Notes: generated from the letters alone by a model not told the origin. DNA of 64,000 bases from Alteribacter keqinensis (GCF_003710255.1 NZ_RHIB01000001.1:372001-436000), one strand, 5' to 3'. Counted from the stretch's first letter, positions 28,272 to 37,476 are shown. Numbers and translations: made by a program.

Positions 28272-29199
28272 ACATGAAGCGACAAAGCTGGATTTTGTTA
28301 AACACCGCAAGAAGTTCTTCCTCTTTTCAGCGGCATTGCTTACTGTCGGGATCATTCTCCTGTCAACAATCGGACTGAATCTAGGCATTGACTTCAGCAG
28401 TGGGACAACGATGGACGTCCTGGCTGAAGATACGGTAACTGAAGAAGAGATTGCAGAAGAATTTGCATCAGTCGGACTTACTCCGGATGACATCATTTTA
28501 GCCGGAGATAACAACGATGTAGGACGTGCAAGTTTTATCGGGGTTCTCAGCCAGTCTGAAGTCCTCGAAGCACAGCGTCACTTCGAAGATGTTTACGGTA
28601 ACACACCGACGGTGAGCAGCGTCACACCGATCGTTGGTGAGGAGCTTGCGCGAAATGCCCTTATCAGTGTGCTGATTGCTACTGTCGGGATTATCATTTA
28701 TGTATCGATCCGGTTTGAATTCTGGTATGGAATTGCAGCGATCATTGCCCTTTTCCACGATGCACTGTTTATATTAACCTTCTTCAGTATCATTCAAATG
28801 GAAGTGAACATTCCATTCATTGCCGCAGTTCTCACGATAATCGGTTATTCGATTAACGATACGATCGTTACCTTTGACCGGATTCGTGAGAACATGAAGC
28901 TGGAGAAAAAGGTAAGAGGCTTTGAAGATCTTGCACGTATTGTGAACAAAAGTCTTGTTCAGACACTGGCAAGATCCATCAACACTGTCCTGACTGTTGT
29001 GTTCGCTGCAGGTGCCCTTCTCATCTTCGGTGGAGAAGGTATCCGCACGTTCTCACTGGCTCTTGTGGTCGGCCTCATAGCAGGAACATATTCTTCCTTG
29101 TTTATCGCTGCCCAGTTATGGCTCACTTTTAAGACACGCCAGCTTAAAAGAGCCCGCTTTAAATCAAAGCAGCTTCAGGAAAGTGAAAGTGAAGCTTAA
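28261..29199 (+). CDS. secF: Protein translocase subunit SecF
   Basis: SecF (312 residues) has an N-terminal helix, the LNLGIDFSSGTTMDV periplasmic-side motif and five helices including TIIGYSINDTIVTFDRIRENMK. AAAGGAG ten bases upstream supports the GTG at 28261, which overlaps secD by 11 bases. A GTG at 28252 is too close to that site. The protein has its own start and ribosome-binding site, so it is a functional separate gene rather than debris. A terminator follows. Confidence 0.93.
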   Translation: MNFEHEATKLDFVKHRKKFFLFSAALLTVGIILLSTIGLNLGIDFSSGTTMDVLAEDTVTEEEIAEEFASVGLTPDDIILAGDNNDVGRASFIGVLSQSEVLEAQRHFEDVYGNTPTVSSVTPIVGEELARNALISVLIATVGIIIYVSIRFEFWYGIAAIIALFHDALFILTFFSIIQMEVNIPFIAAVLTIIGYSINDTIVTFDRIRENMKLEKKVRGFEDLARIVNKSLVQTLARSINTVLTVVFAAGALLIFGGEGIRTFSLALVVGLIAGTYSSLFIAAQLWLTFKTRQLKRARFKSKQLQESESEA

Positions 29200-29208
29200 A
29201 CAAATAAA

Positions 29209-29242
29209 GGCACTCTGCTTATTTTGAGCAGAGTGCTTTTGT
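29209..29242 (+). terminator. Intrinsic terminator after secF
   Basis: A perfect 10-bp stem GCACTCTGCT/AGCAGAGTGC is followed by TTTTG. Confidence 0.85.
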
Positions 29243-29310
29243 GTAACCGGAGCAGGAGGTACTCTGTTTCTTTTGAGCTTTTTAAAGCGGAAATCAACAC
29301 CAGAGTTTAA

Positions 29311-29430
29311 CAGAGACGTTCATGAGCATGATATTCTCACCATGGCGTATGAAAACTGGCTTGAAATATGTTCAGGCGGAGTTATCTGTATCTTTTGTTA
29401 TCACAGTGCACCGTGCGGAGTTGATGCGGC
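29311..29430. repeat. Dispersed repeat B, copy 1
   Basis: This stretch aligns with 41499-41620 on the same strand. Shared blocks in order are GACGTTCATGA, ATTCTCACCATGGCGT, CTNTATCTT and CGTGCGGAGTTGA. A short open frame (29273-29503) across it has no similarity to any protein family I know. Confidence 0.75.
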
Positions 29431-29479
29431 ACTCGTCTGGAAGTATCAGACATACGAGACTCTAGAGGGGCAAAGCGAG

Positions 29480-29600
29480 GGCCCTGAAAAAGTCAAAGTC
29501 TGATAATAACGTCACCACTGCTCTGATTGCAGCAAAAATGGGCTTTGGTTTTATGATGTACCAAAGGTCATTTAAAAAGATTGATTGGAGCGAACCCTGA
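29480..29600. repeat. Dispersed repeat C, copy 2
   Basis: This aligns with 11648-11750: both carry GGNCCTGAAAAAGTC-like sequence, ATAACGTC-CCACT and GATTGGAGCGAA at similar spacing. From 29630 to 29672, GAGGAGGATCGCCGGTATCT and CCACGGAAAGCGAAG match part of repeat A. The 590-base spacer 29243-29831 is thus mostly decayed repeats with no gene. Confidence 0.65.
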
Positions 29601-29831
29601 CTGTCTTTTCAGAGACTTCGGCAAAGTCCTGAGGAGGATCGCCGGTATCTCCACGGAAAGCGAAGGACATTACGGCTGCGTCTATTACGATTTTTAATAA
29701 TCGGCCCGCTTTCAAAATCCCTTCGCATGAGAACCGGGATGGAAGTAAACGATAAAAACACGAAAGTCCGATAATTTTTCTTGTCATATTCATGTAGAAT
29801 ATAAGGATACATATAAGGAGGAGAGACCGCC

Positions 29832-30746
29832 ATGAGCACTTCAGCTACAGATCAGGACATACGGTATAAAAAAGTAAGAACCGGAGCCTGGGTCGGCATT
29901 ATCGGTAATATTATTCTTGCTGCAGTAAAAGCCATCGTTGGTATCATGGCAAACAGCCGTGCACTGGTTGCTGACGCCGTTCATTCAGCGTCAGACGTGG
30001 TAGGGTCAGTGGCGGTTCTGGTTGGTGTCAGGGCAGCTAAGATGCCGCCGGATGAAGACCATCCCTACGGTCACGGAAAAGCAGAGACAATTACAGCGAT
30101 CATTGTGGCTGTTCTACTCTTCGTTGTAGGTCTGGAAATTGCGATAAATGCAGTAAAGGCACTATTTGAACCTATCTTTATACCTGGAACAGCAGCAATT
30201 TATGCGATTGTGTTTTCGATCATTACAAAAGAGTTAATGTTTCGATATAAGATTCATCTGGGTAAAAAATACAAGAGTGATGCATTAATTACAGACGCCT
30301 GGCATCACCGTTCCGATGTGTTTTCATCAGTGGCAGCCCTTCTGGGGATTGGTGCATCGATAATCGGCGGTAATATGGGAATAGACTGGCTTGTTTATGC
30401 GGATCCTGTTGCAGGTTTCTTCGTAGCCATCCTTATTGTAAAAATGGCCTGGAAACTTGGAAGTGAAGCCATCCATAATGCACTTGATCACGTTCTTCAT
30501 GAAGAAGACACTATGGAAATGTACGAAGAAGCCAGTAAGGTAACGGGAGTTATGGAAGTAAATGAACTGTTTGCAAGAGAGCATGGGCATTATGTGATTG
30601 TTGATATAAAAATCGCAGTGGATCCGTATATTACTGTTGAAGAAGGTCATGCAATCGGGAAAAGGGTTAAAGAACAACTCATGACTGATGAGTATGTCCA
30701 GGATGTACGTGTGCATATTAATCCATATTCCAAAGACAGTAAATAA
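29832..30746 (+). CDS. Cation diffusion facilitator family transporter
   Basis: The 304-residue protein has six membrane helices followed by a cytosolic CDF dimerisation domain. Metal-site motifs are ADAVHSASDVVGS in helix 2 and TDAWHHRSDVFSS in helix 5, i.e. two HxxxD pairs, with HPYGHGKAE after helix 2. It exports divalent cations in exchange for protons. The D/D/H/D set fits Mn, Fe or Zn; B. subtilis MneP/MneS are manganese exporters of this family. AAGGAGGAG precedes the ATG. lapA follows after 16 bases. Confidence 0.9.
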   Translation: MSTSATDQDIRYKKVRTGAWVGIIGNIILAAVKAIVGIMANSRALVADAVHSASDVVGSVAVLVGVRAAKMPPDEDHPYGHGKAETITAIIVAVLLFVVGLEIAINAVKALFEPIFIPGTAAIYAIVFSIITKELMFRYKIHLGKKYKSDALITDAWHHRSDVFSSVAALLGIGASIIGGNMGIDWLVYADPVAGFFVAILIVKMAWKLGSEAIHNALDHVLHEEDTMEMYEEASKVTGVMEVNELFAREHGHYVIVDIKIAVDPYITVEEGHAIGKRVKEQLMTDEYVQDVRVHINPYSKDSK

Positions 30747-30762
30747 AAGGAGCTGATGGATT

Positions 30763-31092
30763 GTGAAAGGGCAATGGGGATTGATTATCGGCATTATTGT
30801 TGTACTGGTTATTTCCATTTTTGCGGTCATCAATGTAGATCCCGTGGAAGTGAATTATCTGTTCGGGCAAAACGAGTGGCCCCTTGTACTGGTCATTATC
30901 GGTTCTGTTCTTATGGGCGGCCTGATTGTGGGAAGTGTAGGTATTTATAAAATTTACCGCCTTCAGCAGCGTGTAAGAAAACTCGAGGCTGAAAATGAGA
31001 GATTGAAACCGGATTCGAGTGAACGCTCCCGTGTAAAGGAGCGTCAGAAAGCGAAAAAAGAAGAAGGTGTGTCCGATTCAGGGCAAACATGA
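30763..31092 (+). CDS. LapA-family (DUF1049) membrane protein
   Basis: The 109-residue protein has two membrane helices (about 5-25 and 42-63) joined by the conserved NVDPVEVNYLFG, then a coiled-coil tail (QQRVRKLEAENERLK). This is the lipopolysaccharide assembly protein A domain; B. subtilis YrvD is the likely counterpart, next to recJ. Function in Gram-positive bacteria is unknown. The GTG start has AAAGGAG upstream. Confidence 0.82.
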   Translation: MKGQWGLIIGIIVVLVISIFAVINVDPVEVNYLFGQNEWPLVLVIIGSVLMGGLIVGSVGIYKIYRLQQRVRKLEAENERLKPDSSERSRVKERQKAKKEEGVSDSGQT

Positions 31093-31100
31093 TTTGAGCG

Positions 31101-31129
31101 TTGTCACCCCTGTTTCCCTCTTGTATAAT
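31101..31129 (+). promoter_or_regulatory. Sigma-A promoter of recJ
   Basis: TTGTCA and a perfect TATAAT are separated by 17 bases. Transcription would start near 31136, leaving a leader of only about 15 bases before the recJ ATG. Confidence 0.75.
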
Positions 31130-31150
31130 GAGTGGGTCAGGGGTGTTTTT

Positions 31151-33496
31151 ATGCTGAAATCAAAAGCCAGATGGAACATTGAAACAACAGAAGAACCTCT
31201 TGTTGAACGACTGGCAGAAGAGTTGAACCTTTCAACTCTTGCTGCGAGATTACTCGTTCAGCGGGGATGGAATAATACAGAAAAAGCACGACAATTTTTA
31301 ACGATGGACGAAACGGTTCTGAATGATCCGTTTCTATTTAAAGGAATGGACAAGGCTGTTGACCGGATTAAACAGGCGGTTGAAAATAAAGAACGAATTC
31401 TCGTTTTTGGAGATTATGATGCGGATGGTGTTACGAGTACTTCCGTTATGTTTCAGACACTCGGGAGCCTTGGCGCAGACGTGGGATACTATGTCCCTAA
31501 CAGGTTTACTGAAGGCTACGGGCCAAATGAAGGTGCTTTCAGAAAAGCAAAGGAATCCGGTGTCAGCCTGATCGTAACGGTGGATACTGGAATATCTGCT
31601 GTCCACGAAGCATCAGTAGCCAAAGAACTGGGAATGGATTTAATAATTACCGACCACCATGAACCGCCTCCGGAACTTCCGGACGCATTTGCCATCATAA
31701 ATCATAAACAGGATGACTGCCCTTATCCGTTTAAGGATCTGGCAGGTGTAGGGGTTGCATTTAAAACTTCACAAGCTCTTATCGGCCGGTTTCCTGAAGA
31801 GTATCTGGATCTGTTTACCCTGGGAACCATTGCTGACCTTGTTCCCCTTGTTAATGAAAATCGTTTTCTTGTACAAAAAGGACTGAAAGCCGTTGCCAAA
31901 ACAAATCGTCCGGGGCTGAGGGCATTGATGGAGCTTTCCGGCGTTGATACAAACGCAGTAACAGAAGAGCACGTAGGATTTGCCCTCGGACCGCGTCTGA
32001 ATGCTGCAGGAAGACTGGATTCAGCAGATCCGGCCGTGTCTTTGCTTATTACTGAAAATCCGGAAGAAGCAGAGGAGATTGCTCACGAAGTTGATGCACT
32101 CAATAAAGACAGGCAGAAGATCGTCAATGACATTACGAAAGAAGCCATCGCCCAGGTGGAAAGCAAAGGGGCAGGCTCTGTCATCGTTGTTGGTCAGGAA
32201 GGCTGGAATGCAGGGGTTATCGGCATTGTAGCATCCAGACTTGTTGAAAAATATTACCGCCCTACGATCGTTTTGAGTCTGGACTCTGAAAAAGGGCTGG
32301 CGAAAGGGTCTGCCAGAAGTATCGAAGGTTTCGACATGTTCAAGAATCTTTCCCAGTGTCATGAGTGGCTTCCCCATTTCGGCGGTCATCCAATGGCAGC
32401 CGGGCTTACAATGGAGATTGAAAATATCGACAAGCTGAGAGCGAAGCTGGGCAGACTGGCTGATGAAGTCCTTACAGAAGGAGATTTCATCCCCACAAGG
32501 AAAATTGATATTGTTGCAGAACTAGGTGAAATAACGGTAGACGCCATCAGGGACCTCCATAAGCTGTCACCCTTCGGAGTCGGACATCCGTCGCCAAAAG
32601 TAATGATAGCCAATACTCAGCTAGACCAATATAAAAAGATTGGCTCAAACAAAGATCACCTCAAAGTGACGTTTGAAAATAACGGAACCAAGCTGGACGG
32701 CATTGGATTTAGAATTGGCGACCTGTATGAACATATTACACCGCTCGATAGGGTATCCGTTGTTGGTTACGTATCCATTAATGAGTGGAACGGACACGTA
32801 AAGCCCCAGTTGATTATTGAAGATATTAAAGTAGAAGACTGGCAGTTATTTGACCTGAGAGGGAAGCATGTGAACTGGTCTTCCTTTATTGAACAGACTG
32901 CCGGGGAACGCCTTGTATATGTAAAGTTCAGAGAAGAAACGACATTACCAAATGAATTGAAAAATCATGGTGTGGCTGTTTATGATCTGTCCAGAGGAGA
33001 TCAGGAAAAACCGGACCTGTCAGAGGCCTTTGTGATTTTTGGTGACATTCCATGTAGTGAAACAGATATTCCTGCTGTTCTGGAAAGTGGAGTACCCAGC
33101 CGGATTTATGCTGTATTTGCCCAGGAGGATGACACGTTTTTCCAGACTATCCCCACAAGGGACCATTTCAAATGGTACTATGCATTTTTGACAAAGCGCG
33201 GATCCTTTAACCTCGAAAAGCAGGCTCAGGACCTTGCGAAACATAAAGGGTGGACAAAGGATACGGTCGTTTTCATGAGTAAGGTGTTTTTTGAATTGGA
33301 TTTTGTTACAATGGACAATGGGTTTGTAACGCTTCAGAGTAAGCCATCAAAAAAATCCCTTGCAGATTCACGGCTTTACCAGCAACAAGTGAAGCAGGGA
33401 GAACTGGAAAATCAGCTCGTTTATTCATCCTACCGTGCGTTGAAGCAATGGTTCGAACCGTTTATTCAAAAAAATGTAACAGAAATTAATGTTTAG
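31151..33496 (+). CDS. recJ: Single-stranded-DNA-specific 5'-3' exonuclease RecJ
   Basis: The 781-residue nuclease acts in recombination and mismatch repair. The DHH domain has FGDYDADGVTSTS and ITDHHEPPP, the DHHA1 domain has the GGHPMAAGLTME motif, and an OB domain and a Bacillales-type C-terminal extension follow. The ATG at 31151 lies after AGGGGTG and after the promoter, whereas the open frame extends back to 31067 through it. apt follows after 30 bases. Confidence 0.95.
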   Translation: MLKSKARWNIETTEEPLVERLAEELNLSTLAARLLVQRGWNNTEKARQFLTMDETVLNDPFLFKGMDKAVDRIKQAVENKERILVFGDYDADGVTSTSVMFQTLGSLGADVGYYVPNRFTEGYGPNEGAFRKAKESGVSLIVTVDTGISAVHEASVAKELGMDLIITDHHEPPPELPDAFAIINHKQDDCPYPFKDLAGVGVAFKTSQALIGRFPEEYLDLFTLGTIADLVPLVNENRFLVQKGLKAVAKTNRPGLRALMELSGVDTNAVTEEHVGFALGPRLNAAGRLDSADPAVSLLITENPEEAEEIAHEVDALNKDRQKIVNDITKEAIAQVESKGAGSVIVVGQEGWNAGVIGIVASRLVEKYYRPTIVLSLDSEKGLAKGSARSIEGFDMFKNLSQCHEWLPHFGGHPMAAGLTMEIENIDKLRAKLGRLADEVLTEGDFIPTRKIDIVAELGEITVDAIRDLHKLSPFGVGHPSPKVMIANTQLDQYKKIGSNKDHLKVTFENNGTKLDGIGFRIGDLYEHITPLDRVSVVGYVSINEWNGHVKPQLIIEDIKVEDWQLFDLRGKHVNWSSFIEQTAGERLVYVKFREETTLPNELKNHGVAVYDLSRGDQEKPDLSEAFVIFGDIPCSETDIPAVLESGVPSRIYAVFAQEDDTFFQTIPTRDHFKWYYAFLTKRGSFNLEKQAQDLAKHKGWTKDTVVFMSKVFFELDFVTMDNGFVTLQSKPSKKSLADSRLYQQQVKQGELENQLVYSSYRALKQWFEPFIQKNVTEINV

Positions 33497-33526
33497 GTGT
33501 TCATGAGATTACAGGAGGACAAAGAG

Positions 33527-34039
33527 ATGGATTTCAAAAAGTATATTACGGTTGTTGAGAATTTCCCGAAAGAAGGAATTCGCTTTAAAGATATCACTAC
33601 GTTGATGGAAAATGGAGAGGCATACAAAAAAGCCATCGACGAAATGGCTGAGTTTGCTAAAGAAAAAGACATCGACGTTGTTGTCGGACCGGAAGCACGG
33701 GGGTTTGTAGTCGGCTGTCCGATTGCTTATTCCATGGGTGCAGGCTTCGCTCCTGTACGAAAAGCCGGTAAACTGCCGCGTGAAGTACTGGAAGTTGATT
33801 ACGGCCTTGAGTACGGCAAAGACAGCCTGAACATTCATAAAGACGCAATTAAACCTGGACAAAAAGTTCTTATCGCTGACGACCTTCTCGCAACAGGGGG
33901 TACCATTGAAGCTACAATCAAGATGGTGGAAGAGCTTGGCGGCGTTGTAGCAGGTATTGTTTTCATGATCGAACTTTCCTACCTTGATGGCCGTGACAAA
34001 CTGAAAAACTACAATGTGTACTCATTAGTTCAATACTAA
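33527..34039 (+). CDS. apt: Adenine phosphoribosyltransferase
   Basis: Apt (170 residues) makes AMP from adenine and PRPP in purine salvage. The PRPP-binding motif is [13 protein letters not shown] and the fold begins [34 protein letters not shown] before the ATG at 33527 sets the start; the frame opens ten codons earlier. It is co-transcribed with recJ. relA follows but only after a hairpin and a separate promoter. Confidence 0.97.
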   Translation: MDFKKYITVVENFPKEGIRFKDITTLMENGEAYKKAIDEMAEFAKEKDIDVVVGPEARGFVVGCPIAYSMGAGFAPVRKAGKLPREVLEVDYGLEYGKDSLNIHKDAIKPGQKVLIADDLLATGGTIEATIKMVEELGGVVAGIVFMIELSYLDGRDKLKNYNVYSLVQY

Positions 34040-34052
34040 AGGGCAAACATAA

Positions 34053-34098
34053 AGAGGCCGGCTCATAAGATTGTATTCCATCTTATGAGCCGGCCTCT
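34053..34098 (+). terminator. Strong hairpin after apt
   Basis: A perfect 19-bp stem (AGAGGCCGGCTCATAAGAT and its complement) with an 8-base loop follows the apt stop by 14 bases. No T-run follows on either strand, so it may act as an mRNA 3'-end stabiliser or a Rho-independent signal of unusual type. Confidence 0.6.
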
Positions 34099-34271
34099 GA
34101 AGGAATCAGCACTTAATCTAAGCTACTCTGCAAATGCATAGCGCAGTTGCTCCAACCGTATCCTTGTAAATTCAAGGGGATAAGAAGAGCTGGTTACCCA
34201 GGCTGAAGCCCTGTTTAAATCTGGATTCACCCTATGTTCCTAATTATTTTCACATATTTACTAAAAAAAAA

Positions 34272-34300
34272 TTACACTTTCTTATATACTATGTTAAGAT
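34272..34300 (+). promoter_or_regulatory. Putative sigma-A promoter of relA leader
   Basis: TTACAC and TAAGAT are separated by 17 bases. The predicted start is near 34307, about 185 bases before relA. The spacer from 34099 to here shows no gene. Confidence 0.6.
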
Positions 34301-34306
34301 AATGGC

Positions 34307-34416
34307 AATTCATTATTACAGTAAAAAACTTTGAATAGATTACAGGGGAAGACGTCTCGGTTAATAAACCAATTCTTACTTCTGCTGATAACTCGGCATT
34401 AGCCGGGTTTTCTTTC
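34307..34416 (+). ncRNA. Candidate leader RNA or small RNA before relA
   Basis: The stretch between the promoter at 34272-34300 and a terminator-like hairpin at 34390-34409 (AACTCGGC/GCCGGGTT, then TTCTTTC) would make an RNA of about 110 bases. It could be an attenuated relA leader or a free small RNA. It contains AGACGTCT and GGTT-AATA-AACC but matches no riboswitch class I recognise. Confidence 0.4.
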
Positions 34417-34490
34417 ATTTTTTTATTCGACAAAATTCTCATATCCTTCTGCTTTGATATGGAAGAAATCTTTAGATGTAAGGTGATTTC

Positions 34491-36674
34491 ATGACAAGTG
34501 AACAAGTGCTTCAAATAGCAAGTGAATATTTATCCGAGCAGGATGTGACTTTTTTACGCAATGCCTACCTCATGGCAGAAAGGTCACATAAAGACCAGTT
34601 CCGTAAATCCGGTGAGCCCTATATTGCTCATCCTGTTCAGGTTGCCGGAATTCTCGCAGATCTTGGAATGGACCCGAACACGATCGCAGCAGCATTCCTT
34701 CACGATGTAGTGGAGGATACGGATGTGCCTCTCGAAGAAATCGCCAGGGAATTCGGCGATGAAGTTGCCATGCTCGTGGATGGTGTAACGAAGCTCGGTA
34801 AAATTAAATACAAATCAAAAGAAGAGCAGCAGGCTGAAAATCACCGGAAGATGTTTGTCGCCATGGCAAAAGACATCCGTGTGATTTTAATCAAGCTTGC
34901 TGACCGTCTTCACAATATGCGTACTTTGAAGCATTTGCCACCGGAAAAACAGCGCCGGATCGCCAATGAAACACTTGAGATCTTTGCACCACTCGCTCAC
35001 CGTCTCGGTATCTCTGCTATTAAGTGGGAGCTTGAAGATACAGCTCTGCGATATTTGAATCCGCAGCAGTATTACCGGATTGTCAACCTTATGAAAAAAA
35101 AGCGCGCCGAGCGTGAAACGTATATCGACGAGGTGAAAAATAAAATTGTCGAGCGTCTCGGGAACGTAGGTGTGAAAGCAGAGATTAACGGGCGGGCAAA
35201 GCATATTTACAGTATTTATCGTAAAATGGCGCTCCAGAACAAGCAGTTTAATGAAATTTATGACTTGCTTGCCGTTCGTATTATTGTAAAAAATATTAAA
35301 GACTGCTATGCGGTACTCGGCATTATTCATACACACTGGAAGCCGATGCCGGGGCGGTTTAAAGATTATATTGCCATGCCTAAAGCAAACATGTATCAAT
35401 CTCTTCACACAACAGTGATCGGACCGAAAGGGGATCCCCTTGAAGTTCAGATCCGTTCGGAAGATATGCATAAAGTAGCTGAATACGGTGTGGCTGCGCA
35501 CTGGGCATATAAAGAAAAGAAAAACGTGGATGATAACAATGAATCTCTTGAAACGAAACTATCGTGGTTCAGAGAGATTATTGAATGGCAGAATGACACA
35601 AACGATGCTCAGGAATTTATGGAGTCCCTTAAGATTGATCTATTTTCTGATATGGTCTTCGTATTTACACCAAAAGGGGATGTCATTGAGCTTCCAAAGG
35701 GTTCGGTTCCACTTGATTTCGCCTTCCGGATTCATACAGAGATTGGAAACCGGTGTATAGGTGCGAAAGTGAATGGAAAGATGGTCCCTCTTGATCATGA
35801 GTTAAAAACAGGAGACATTGTTGATATTCTCACGTCCAAGCATTCCTATGGTCCGAGTCAGGACTGGCTTAAACTGACGCAGAGTTCCCATGCGAAAAAT
35901 AAAATCAGACAGTGGTTTAAAAAAGAACGCAGGGAAGAGAACGTGGAAAAGGGCCGGGATCTGATCGAGCGTGAGATCGACCGGAAAGGGTACGAGCAGA
36001 AGGAAGTGCTCACCACTGAAAACCTTAGCCGCGTTGCAAATAAGTTTAACTTTACTTCTGACGAGGATATGTATGCGGCAGTTGGGTATAACGGCATTAC
36101 TGCAGCGCAGATTGTTACGCGTCTGACGGATAATATCCGTAAACAGCAGGAAGAAGAAGCAGAGAATCAGACAATTACAGAGGCGGTTGAAGACCTTAAG
36201 TCTTACTCAACGCCGAAAAAAGGAAGCGTTGGTGTCAGAGTGAAAGGCATTGACAACCTTCTGATTCGTTTATCCCGCTGCTGTAACCCTGTACCTGGTG
36301 ACGATATCATCGGTTATATTACGAAAGGGCGCGGTGTAAGTATCCACCGGAGCGACTGCCCGAATATCGATAACAGCGAAGCAAAAACAAGACTCCTTCC
36401 GGTAGAGTGGGAAGGGGATCAGCAGAAAACGAAGAACTACAATGTGGATATTGAAATTTCAGGATTTGACCGCCGGGGCCTTCTTAACGAAGTTCTCCAG
36501 GCAGTGGCTGAAACGAAAACCAATATAAATGCAGTTTCAGGGAAGTCAGATAAAAATAAAATGGCAACGATTGACATGACAATCTCAATTCAAAATGTTG
36601 CCCACCTTCAAAAGGTAGTGGATCGTATTAAACAAATCCCGGATATCTACGCTGTTCGCCGGGTAATGCATTAA
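34491..36674 (+). CDS. relA: Bifunctional (p)ppGpp synthetase/hydrolase Rel
   Basis: This 727-residue enzyme makes and degrades the stringent-response alarmone. Domains in order are HD hydrolase (His71-Asp72 in FLHDVVEDTDV), synthetase (with RFKDYIAMPKANMYQSLHT), TGS (VFTPKGDVIELPKGSVPLDFAF), a zinc-finger/conserved-cysteine domain (SRCCNPVPGDDIIGY) and a C-terminal ACT domain. The intact HD motif marks it as bifunctional Rel rather than E. coli-type RelA. AAGGTGAT precedes the ATG. dtd follows, as in B. subtilis. Confidence 0.97.
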   Translation: MTSEQVLQIASEYLSEQDVTFLRNAYLMAERSHKDQFRKSGEPYIAHPVQVAGILADLGMDPNTIAAAFLHDVVEDTDVPLEEIAREFGDEVAMLVDGVTKLGKIKYKSKEEQQAENHRKMFVAMAKDIRVILIKLADRLHNMRTLKHLPPEKQRRIANETLEIFAPLAHRLGISAIKWELEDTALRYLNPQQYYRIVNLMKKKRAERETYIDEVKNKIVERLGNVGVKAEINGRAKHIYSIYRKMALQNKQFNEIYDLLAVRIIVKNIKDCYAVLGIIHTHWKPMPGRFKDYIAMPKANMYQSLHTTVIGPKGDPLEVQIRSEDMHKVAEYGVAAHWAYKEKKNVDDNNESLETKLSWFREIIEWQNDTNDAQEFMESLKIDLFSDMVFVFTPKGDVIELPKGSVPLDFAFRIHTEIGNRCIGAKVNGKMVPLDHELKTGDIVDILTSKHSYGPSQDWLKLTQSSHAKNKIRQWFKKERREENVEKGRDLIEREIDRKGYEQKEVLTTENLSRVANKFNFTSDEDMYAAVGYNGITAAQIVTRLTDNIRKQQEEEAENQTITEAVEDLKSYSTPKKGSVGVRVKGIDNLLIRLSRCCNPVPGDDIIGYITKGRGVSIHRSDCPNIDNSEAKTRLLPVEWEGDQQKTKNYNVDIEISGFDRRGLLNEVLQAVAETKTNINAVSGKSDKNKMATIDMTISIQNVAHLQKVVDRIKQIPDIYAVRRVMH

Positions 36675-36678
36675 ACCG

Positions 36679-36708
36679 CAGGTGTTCTGACTTTGTTCAG
36701 GACACCTG
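36679..36708 (+). terminator. Hairpin after relA
   Basis: CAGGTGTTCTGA pairs with TCAGGACACCTG over 12 bp, with only TGCTT after it. A second perfect 11-bp hairpin, ACTGAAAAAGT/ACTTTTTCAGT, follows at 36724-36755. Partial read-through to dtd is likely. Confidence 0.55.
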
Positions 36709-36780
36709 TGCTTACATGAAGGTACTGAAAAAGTACGGTCTTTTACTTTTTCAGTGGCTTCCTACATAAGGAGTGAAAAA

Positions 36781-37224
36781 ATGCGTATCGTAGTCCAGCG
36801 CTCTAAAGAGGGCCGTGTCGTCGTGGATGGTGAGGTTACAGGTAAGATTGACAAAGGTCTTATGCTGTTAGTTGGTGTTACTCACGAGGATACGGAGGAA
36901 GATGTTATTTTTTGTGCAGACAAAGTAAGTCATCTGCGCATTTTTGAAGATGAAAAAGGCAAAATGAACAACAGTGTCATAGATGCCGGAGGAGAGATTT
37001 TGAGTGTTTCCCAATTTACTTTGTATGGGGACTGCCGGAAAGGACGCCGTCCGAACTTTATGGGAGCAGCGAAGCCCGACCAGGCAAACGAACTTTATGA
37101 AGCTTTCAACAACCGGTTAAAAAATAACGGCCTTCACGTTGAAACAGGCGTTTTTGGGGCTATGATGGATGTTTCGTTCACGAATGACGGTCCGGTTACA
37201 TTAATCATCGACAGTAAAGAATAG
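36781..37224 (+). CDS. dtd: D-aminoacyl-tRNA deacylase
   Basis: Dtd (147 residues) removes D-amino acids from mischarged tRNA. The family marks are MRIVVQRS at the N-terminus, the [10 protein letters not shown] motif and the Gly-Pro cis motif in [18 protein letters not shown] before the ATG at 36781 sets the start; the frame opens nine codons earlier within the second relA-dtd hairpin. Length is normal. Confidence 0.96.
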   Translation: MRIVVQRSKEGRVVVDGEVTGKIDKGLMLLVGVTHEDTEEDVIFCADKVSHLRIFEDEKGKMNNSVIDAGGEILSVSQFTLYGDCRKGRRPNFMGAAKPDQANELYEAFNNRLKNNGLHVETGVFGAMMDVSFTNDGPVTLIIDSKE

Positions 37225-37256
37225 CTGTTTTTTTTGGGTTTGCTGAAAAAGATAAT

Positions 37257-37370
37257 GAAGCCGAAGTGCCCGAAACTTCTGTGTCGTGGGGGCCAGGCAA
37301 AACCACTCAGGACGCAGTCCGAGGAGGCTTGCCCGCACCGCCAAGGAAAGCAAAGGGTACGCAGGCTTCA
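37257..37370. repeat. Dispersed repeat A, copy 1
   Basis: The 114-bp element is bounded by TGAAGCC and GGCTTCA, short terminal inverted repeats. It matches the reverse complement of 41347-41463, sharing GAAGCCGAAGTGCC, GGGGCCAGGCAA, GAGGAGGCTTGCC, ACCGCCA-GGAAAGC and GCAGGCTTCA. It has no convincing coding content despite a short open frame. Confidence 0.85.
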
Positions 37371-37476
37371 TTTTCAATCTATGCGAAAACAGCGTTACGA
37401 AAAGAATAGCCCTCGTCTAAATGTGCTCTCTTTTGGACATGCTAAAAGAAAGCAGAAGACGGACGGAGGCTGACAG

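Noticed and set aside
29273-29503. A 76-codon open frame after secF
   Set aside because: It runs through repeat B, whose second copy at 41499 does not keep the frame, so coding is unlikely.
37234-37473. A 79-codon open frame after dtd
   Set aside because: It is made mostly of repeat A and has no recognisable ribosome-binding site.
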